From Fagopyrum homotropicum (taxonomy: Eukaryota > Streptophyta > Magnoliopsida > Caryophyllales > Polygonaceae): 64,000 nt of DNA. Under the pieces are notes generated by a model. It saw nothing but the letters and a program-made list of their open reading frames with translations, was not told where the DNA came from and ran no database searches. Both the position numbers and the translations under genes were made by a program. The stretch lies in the NCBI GenBank assembly GCA_033239125.1, contig BSWB01000001.1, positions 25,199,501-25,263,500 of the forward strand, in the 5' to 3' direction. Below, in pieces: positions 57,915 through 64,000 of this stretch; the stretch's first letter is position 1; each line of letters begins with the position of its first letter.

Positions 57915-58280
57915 CTTTCCCTGTTGGTATGATTAATATTCCCAGGGATTTGATGATTTTGAATGTGAGGAATCTTGAATTGTGTTTGTAGGAGATGATA
58001 ATTCACCGATTGATTTGGGTAAAGCAATGTTTATGTTAGTATCTTTTGTTCCTAGTAAACAAATTCAAGCTTAATAGAATTGGTTAAGAAATGGCAGTAC
58101 ACTAACATAAATCAAGAACCCTCAGAAGAGATTTGTTTACTAGGAACAAAAGATACTAACATAAACATTGCTTTACCCAAATCAATCGATGAATTATCAT
58201 CTCCTACAAACACAATTCACGAACCCTCACATTCAAAATCATCAAATCCCCGGGAATATTAATCATACGAACATGGAAAG

Positions 58281-58562
58281 CTAGAGATGCGCGTTACTGA
58301 CAAAGCAGAAAAGATTTGGGGAATTATCATTCTTGTAAATCCGGATCGATGCCTCCATCTGATGAATGACTGCATGACGGAGACTCCGAGTCCAAGAATG
58401 TACATGGACTTGAATGGCGCTGTCATCAGTTACAGAAGAATCAACAGCAGAAGCCTCCATTCTGAGCGATGTGTGTACTGTCATATATTCATTTGTAGTA
58501 ACTATCATGATTTTATCTCGGTTATACACGATCATCGACGCCCATGTATGCAACGCATGCAT
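58281..58562 (-). pseudogene. Right-arm copy of the 117-residue ORF, frameshifted (unit B)
   Basis: As 31729-32010 in unit A, with the same N-terminal frameshift, so the defect predates the unit duplication. Confidence 0.5.
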
Positions 58563-58731
58563 CCCTCTAGGCTTTTAAGGAACATATACGCAGGCTCGAG
58601 CGTCACCGTGAACGTAAAACTTAGCATATACATCGCTGCTTACCAGAGAGAGACAACAATAGATCTTAGAGAAGAGAGGGAAAGTAGGGTTTCAACACAC
58701 TGCAAATTCCAACCAACTGCTTATTTCAAAT

Positions 58732-59760
58732 TTCAACTCAAAAGCATTGCGTGCATGTTGCTATCATGTTTCCATTTCATATATGCTTATGGCTACAACA
58801 CATAACTGCTCAAGTCGAACTTTTTGCATTGGAGTCTGCTCATTTGTCAATGTGTTTACAAAAAGTTAGTCGCCTATTACAATTTGTTCACTAAAACTGA
58901 TGTTAATTGCTTCGGATCATTTATTAAGATTTTGTGAGATCATTAGATATCTTAGGATATATTGAATTTAATTTTGGAAGATTTTAGTAAAAATAAAATA
59001 AAAATGTGTGCAAGGCAAAAATAATTATGAGTTAATAAAAAAATATATAATTATTATATAATTAAAAATAAGCAAATGTACAATGTTGAAGAGTATGCTC
59101 ATCTTTGTTTCAAAACGGTTTAAATTGTAATCAAAGTAGTTATTTACGTTAGGAATCGGTAAATATAAATATAATACGTAAAAAAAAATTGATTATTATC
59201 TAGAAAAAATAATAACGTATAAAAATTTTATCGTTATTTGGAATAAAATAATTACGTACAAAAATTGGAAAGTTTTATAAGGTAAAAATAAATCCTATCA
59301 AATCCAAAAAGGTTTTATTGTTATCAAGGAAAACGAAAGTTTTTTTAATTATCAAGAATAAAATAATTAATAACGTAAAAAAATTGGAAACAAAGAAAAG
59401 TATTATTATGTAAAAAAATTTGATTGCTATCTGGACTAAATGAATAACGTTAAAAGGTTGGAAAATTTAATAACATAAAAATAAATCCGAATAAATTATA
59501 GATTTTGAACGGTGCCCGGAAAGCATTACAAAGGAAAAATATAATAGATTAATAACGTTAAAAATTCGTAAAACTTAATAACGGAATATTTGATTGTTTT
59601 CAAGAATAAATTAGTAACGTAACAAAAACTAATTAAAGTAGAATTTGATCGATTATCAAGAATAAATGACAGATTTTGAATGGTACATGGATGACGTTAA
59701 AAAGTCGGAAACATGAATAAATTAATAAAGTTAACTTGGAACCGTGAATAAATTTATACC
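58732..59760. repeat. AT-rich degenerate tandem-like repeats (unit B end)
   Basis: Unit B copy of 32180-33208, with the same degenerate phrases and no gene. Confidence 0.45.
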
Positions 59761-59765
59761 GTTAA

Positions 59766-60833
59766 AGAACTACTATCCACAAACAATTTGATCATTGAAT
59801 ATCCGAATAAAATTGGTGAGAGACGGTACTTTGAATACGGCAGATCTAGGAGTGACGAGAGAGAAAGAGTCTCTGGTCAGTGCCAGAGTCACCAGCTTGG
59901 ACGAGCTTCCTGATCGCAATCGATGCGTGAAAGTTACAACAGAAGAAAAAATTATTAATTCTATACTACCAAATCCTTTGGGATTACGTATATATAAAAA
60001 TGAGAAGGAAATAATTAGAAGCGTACTATATAAGCTTATTAAATAAATAATATATAAATTATTTCACCATATATTTAAATGGGCTGAAATTAAGGAAGGA
60101 AGTTGGAGTAATTAGATAATTGTGTTAATAAAAAACTGTCAAATATTGAAAAATTATTTTTAAAAAAATGGAAATTGTATAAGGAAGATTCTGCAAATTT
60201 TATTATACTTCCTATCAACCGTAAAAGTGAAGCAATTCTCTCTCTTCCTCACATCGAATCCATTGAAATCATCGAATCCATTGAAATCGTCATCTTCAAC
60301 ATTTCTTCAACAATTGCCGTCGTCGTTCTCTAAATCTCTTTAACTGCTTCTATTGTTTTTTAAAGCGTCGGAATCGTTTCGATAATTGCGCCTACGGAGA
60401 TCAACATCACCCAAAATTCTGCAAATCTTTTCTGTAGTATACGGTTACAAACAAAGATGACATTCCTGGTACATAAAAAAACAAAAAAATTAAGGTACAA
60501 GAAATACAGTTAATATATACATAATTATGTCCAACACAATTTAAACATATATGTTCACGTATTACATATACATATGTATTAATAATCAACATGTAAAATG
60601 TACACAAAACACAATGTTTTAGGTACAACAAATGCACTAGTGAAAGAAATCATATATTTTATGTACCTAATATGTACAAGCGTTTACATATATCATACAC
60701 ACAAAACACCGAATATCATATACAAGAAATATTATATTTATATACATAATATATACAAACGAAACATACCGATGCACTAGGGCAAGGTAAACTGAATGCA
60801 TATTGTACATAAATGACAATAATCAACCATGTA
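59766..60833. other. AT-rich stretch (unit C)
   Basis: Unit C copy of 1570-2640; the same content as in unit B. Confidence 0.5.
59795..60046 (+). CDS. Hypothetical 83-residue ORF (unit C copy)
   Basis: Unit C counterpart of the ORF at 33243-33494, with one amino-acid difference. No function can be suggested. Confidence 0.12.
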   Translation: MNIRIKLVRDGTLNTADLGVTREKESLVSARVTSLDELPDRNRCVKVTTEEKIINSILPNPLGLRIYKNEKEIIRSVLYKLIK

Positions 60834-61664
60834 TAAGTACATAAGCATAAACTGAAGACATAATCAAATATATGGAAAAGGAATCATTATTCAAACAAGA
60901 GAACTTAAACATAAAGATCTCAATAACTCAAACAATCAATCAAGCAAACAAACAGTATGTGTTCCTCAATCACAATGAGTAAAGATAACAAAACCAAAAG
61001 CCAAACTAAGAAGATCTTACAAACCCTTCAAAAGCCAACTTCAACTTGATTCCTTACTTCCTTGAACTTCAACCTTCAAAACTTCCTTCAATCTTCCTTC
61101 AAAACTCTCTCCAAAAATCCTCAAAAAATCATTGATACGAAGATTGGATGGTGAAAAGAGGATGGCTGAATTGTGGAAAATCTAACCCTTTATATAGGAG
61201 AATTATCTTCCAAAGATAATAATATCTTAAAAAGATAATTTCCTATAAAATATATCTTATCTCTAAAATAGATATCCTAAATATATGATCTTCCTTCCAG
61301 AAATCCAACCCAAAAATATAAGATCTCTTCCTTCCAAAAATAAAATATCTCAGCCAAATAAAATATATCTCGCCGCGCCAGGCTGTTCACCTCGGTCGGC
61401 ACACTCCTCAAGATCACCTCGGTCGAGGTGACACTGTAGCTGCCGGATGTGAATCTCTGCTGAATGTAAAATCTCTTAAATCTGGTCCAAAGTAAATCTT
61501 CTTCGTTAATTCCATGCTTCCTGAGTTCTCTTTTAAGCTCCAGAATGTAGCTCCTATGACTCATTTGCTCCTTAACTCCATTTCGATCCAAAATGTGCCG
61601 ATTTACCTACGATTACAACGAAACTTGGTGTAGACCTCAATTCTCGTAAATGTAGATGAAACAA
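60834..61664 (-). mobile_element. LTR-like remnant with TATA box (unit C)
   Basis: Unit C copy of the block at 2640-3470, with the TATA box at about 61187-61198 and the 104-codon ORF at 61277-61591. Confidence 0.4.
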
Positions 61665-61780
61665 CAATATAATCACATAATATACATCCAAACATGCAAA
61701 TTATTGAAGATAAAAAGTCTAAACAAGTCCCAAAATATAGACCATAATACATGCTATCATGAACCTTCTTTTGGTGAGTT

Positions 61781-62780
61781 GCGATCCTTTCTTCTTTCTT
61801 CGTTCCTTCCTATGGTTTTGTTAGTCCTTGATGACCCTTGTTGTCCTGTAAGACTGAGGCTGAGACCTTAGCTTGGGTTTAGATCTCTTAGAGATCATGG
61901 AGACTAGAAGTGATAGACTTCTATCATTCACTCGGTTCTTGATTCTTTATGCCTTGTTTGAGTAGGCTCTTTTTCCTTCATTCCTGCGGGAATCTGAGTT
62001 GTGTTGTGCTTAGCTGAGTTGTCTTGAGAGAGGTAAGTCCCTTGGACTTACTTAGCTTCATTCCGGGTTTTGGTTTGAGTGTTTTGGGTTGTTTGCGTTG
62101 TTGTTATTGCTATAACGGATAACTGGATAGTAGGATTCACCTTTCTTTACGTAATTGGCCCAAGTGCGTTATAACCGGGTTGTTACTGCTTGCTCAATTC
62201 AAAAAGGGGAATCTGAGAGGTAGTCTTGCGTCCAGTCCAAAAGGTGACGAAGGGAGGAGTCCGCTCTATTCTTGTTGGTGAAAGAGGACAGAGGTGAGGT
62301 CGCGGTGATTCTCGTGTATCAACATAAGTTGAATTAGTAATGGACGACTTAATGAAAGATAATGATGGGATTTGTGTGCGAGCATGCTTACATGTTTTCC
62401 TTTACGTTTTGTGTGTTTGTTCCTTAACGCTCTTTCTGATATCTAGAATGTTAGGTAACGGCTTATGCTGTGTTTTAGGTGTTTTGTAAGATATAGGTAC
62501 TACTGAGTGATCCGGATGGTGTGGTCAGCCGGAGTACCCGTACATTATAGGACAGGATCGGGTTTTCAGTTTTGTTGTTATTCTTTCCCTTTTGTTTTGA
62601 ACTCGGCTGCGAGTCTTTGCCGTTTTGTTTGTTTAAACCTTTGGATCTTGTATGAGTTTTGGTTTTCATTTACTTGTGCCTTGTTGTAAGATCCGTTTGT
62701 CATTGCTACTCTGAGGGTCGAGACCCATTGTGTTGTCCTAGCCCGTAACGCTTTGAGTTCCCAAAACTCGGGGTGTTACA
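61781..62780 (+). mobile_element. 3' part of a Tekay-type LTR (unit C)
   Basis: Unit C copy of the fragment at 3587-4586, with an uninterrupted GCGAT site at its left edge. Confidence 0.75.
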
Positions 62781-63392
62781 AGATACTCCTTAGGTCATAT
62801 CTAAGCTTGGGAAGAGACTTACTTGGTGATTCCCCTTTCCTAGTTACCGAAGATTACAAGTTCTAGGTAGTAACGGATTCAAAACCATTTACTAGGTTGA
62901 GTATGCCTTCTTCTTGCCTTTGTGAGTTAACCATTTACTTACCCGGTAAAGGTAAGTTCTATTCCCTTAGGTTGAGTGGTTGGGTTAAGCCTATGATCCT
63001 TACCTTAGAAACCTTGAGCCTTACCGAGTGAAAGGTTCCTTTTGGTTATGGATAGTGGATTATGTGAGATGTCCCTCGTGATCGATCCCACCTCAGAAAC
63101 ATCCTTCCTTAGCAAACTCCTATCTTGTCCAACGATTATAGTTTGTCTTGAATAAAAAACAACTGGATGCTTTGATCTCTAGAATCTCATATCTCTCTTT
63201 TACACTGATAATATCTTTGATCTTTAGAATTATTTGCTTTTCCTTGACCATTGATTTCACCATAGTCCCTGAGATCGACCCTGGAATACTTGCTTGTACT
63301 CAGATTGATCCGTACATTGCGGGTTCGCAATCGTTCAAGCTTTTATTTTAGGATCATAAATTTAAAACTTGTTTTGTGTGAACAAGCTTTTT
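62781..63392 (+). mobile_element. 3' end of an Athila-type LTR (unit C)
   Basis: Unit C copy of the fragment at 4587-4962, with the 234-bp segment present (62961-63194). Confidence 0.5.
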
Positions 63393-63403
63393 ACAGCGAA
63401 CAC

Positions 63404-64000
63404 GGGTACCACCAAATCCGCATGGCCGAAGGTGGCGAATGAAAAACGGCTTTAAAAACGAAGCATGGTCTCTATGAGTGGCTTGTCATGCCATTTGGCC
63501 TCTCCAATGCCCCGTCCATGTTCACGCGCCTCATGAACCATGTCTTGCGTTGATTTTTGGGTATTTTTGTAGTTGTTTATTTTGATGATATCTTAGTTTT
63601 TAGCAAGTCTTTGGATGAACACATCGGGCACATTCGCCAAGTGCTCGGGTGCCTTGGACAAGAGCAATTGTTTGTAAATTTGAAGAAATGTGTCTTTTGA
63701 TCGGACACCACAGTTTTTCTTTGCTATGTCGTGTCTAAGGATGGACTACGAGTGGACAAATCAAAAGTTTGCGCCATTCGAGAGTGGCCCACTCCTACTA
63801 CGGCCACCATTGTTCGAGCCTTTCTCGGCTTAGTGGGCTTCTATCGACGCTTGTCAAGGACTTTAGCTTGATAACAGCACTGTTACATGAGCTTACTACT
63901 AAAGGTGTCACGTTTGAGTGGCATGACACCCATGCTCGAGCGTTTGATTCGCTCAAAGACCGTCTTTGTAATGCGCCACTACTCCAACTTCCAAACTTTT
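63404..64000 (+). pseudogene. Decayed Ty3/gypsy pol remnant (unit C, cut by the window end)
   Basis: Unit C copy of the remnant at 4976-6283. The Y-F-DD block is intact, and the 30-bp segment lost in unit B is present (about 63915-63945). Confidence 0.85.

Larger units (their letters stand above)
57465..58731. repeat. Long inverted repeat with gene-fragment arms (unit B)
   Basis: Arms 57465-58064 and 58131-58731, loop 66 bp. It is colinear with the unit A copy, whose loop is 89 bp longer. Confidence 0.85.
33209..59760. repeat. Macro-tandem repeat, unit B
   Basis: Second copy of the unit. It is 26,552 bp here, and about 12.6 kb without the solo LTR (35236-37740) and the Tekay-type element (45499-56904). 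It shares many single-base variants and the 234-bp segment at 38921-39154 with unit C, against unit A. Confidence 0.9.
59761..64000. repeat. Macro-tandem repeat, unit C (cut by the right edge)
   Basis: Third copy, colinear with 1565 and 33209 onwards and truncated inside the Ty3/gypsy RNase H remnant. No unit-specific insertion is visible in its first 4.2 kb: the GCGAT site at 61781-61785 is empty here and filled in unit B. Confidence 0.9.

Noticed and set aside
58287..58805. A 172-codon plus-strand ORF
   Set aside because: It is the antisense of the right arm of the inverted repeat, where the recognisable frame is on the minus strand; in unit A it is shorter.
1565..64000. A collapsed or duplicated assembly artefact as the source of the tandem units
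   Set aside because: The units differ by many substitutions, indels and whole insertions with proper target sites, which an assembler would not invent. It is not fully excluded without raw reads.

Overview
This is plant nuclear DNA, almost certainly angiosperm heterochromatin or a repeat-rich intergenic region. The evidence is wall-to-wall plant LTR-retrotransposon sequence: Athila-type Ty3/gypsy with a tRNA-Asp primer site, Tekay/Del-type chromovirus with a tRNA-iMet primer site and a chromodomain, a plant L1-type LINE and several solo LTRs. I found no intact cellular gene, tRNA, rRNA or bacterial-style operon. The only cell-derived candidate is a small gene fragment carried in a long inverted repeat. 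The species cannot be named from this sequence.

Large-scale layout. The window is a tandem array of one ancestral unit of about 12.5-12.6 kb. Equivalent points lie at 1565 (unit A), 33209 (unit B) and 59761 (unit C, cut by the window end). Later insertions inflate A to 31.6 kb and B to 26.6 kb. The unit contains, in order: an AT-rich stretch; a minus-strand LTR-like block with a TATA box and a 104-codon ORF; a 1.0-kb 3' part of a Tekay-type LTR; the 3' end of an Athila-type LTR; a decayed Ty3/gypsy RT-RNaseH-integrase remnant with its LTR; a 2.7-kb solo LTR inside that LTR (TSD CGAGT); a decayed minus-strand LINE; AT-rich DNA; a long inverted repeat (arms about 600 bp); and AT-rich degenerate repeats. 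B and C share variants that A lacks, so they look like the closer pair.

Unit-specific insertions, three of them with both 5-bp TSD copies visible: (1) 1-1564, part of a Tekay-type LTR at the left edge, with only the right TSD (GTTAA) inside the window. (2) 9274-28391, a tandem Athila-type element (LTR-body-LTR-body-LTR) inside the older solo LTR of unit A, TSD GTCGG. (3) 35236-37740, a solo LTR in unit B, TSD GCGAT. (4) 45499-56904, a complete minus-strand Tekay-type chromovirus in unit B, TSD CCACG.

Coding capacity. Every polyprotein is broken. Athila body 1 has lost 776 bp covering the gag start and a further 22 bp. Body 2 has four in-frame stops and one frameshift. Both bodies lack the integrase zinc finger and the first catalytic Asp. 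The Tekay-type element has about eight in-frame stops and a frameshift. The most unusual items are the macro-tandem array, the three-LTR element, and the inverted repeat that could fold into a hairpin RNA carrying a gene fragment.
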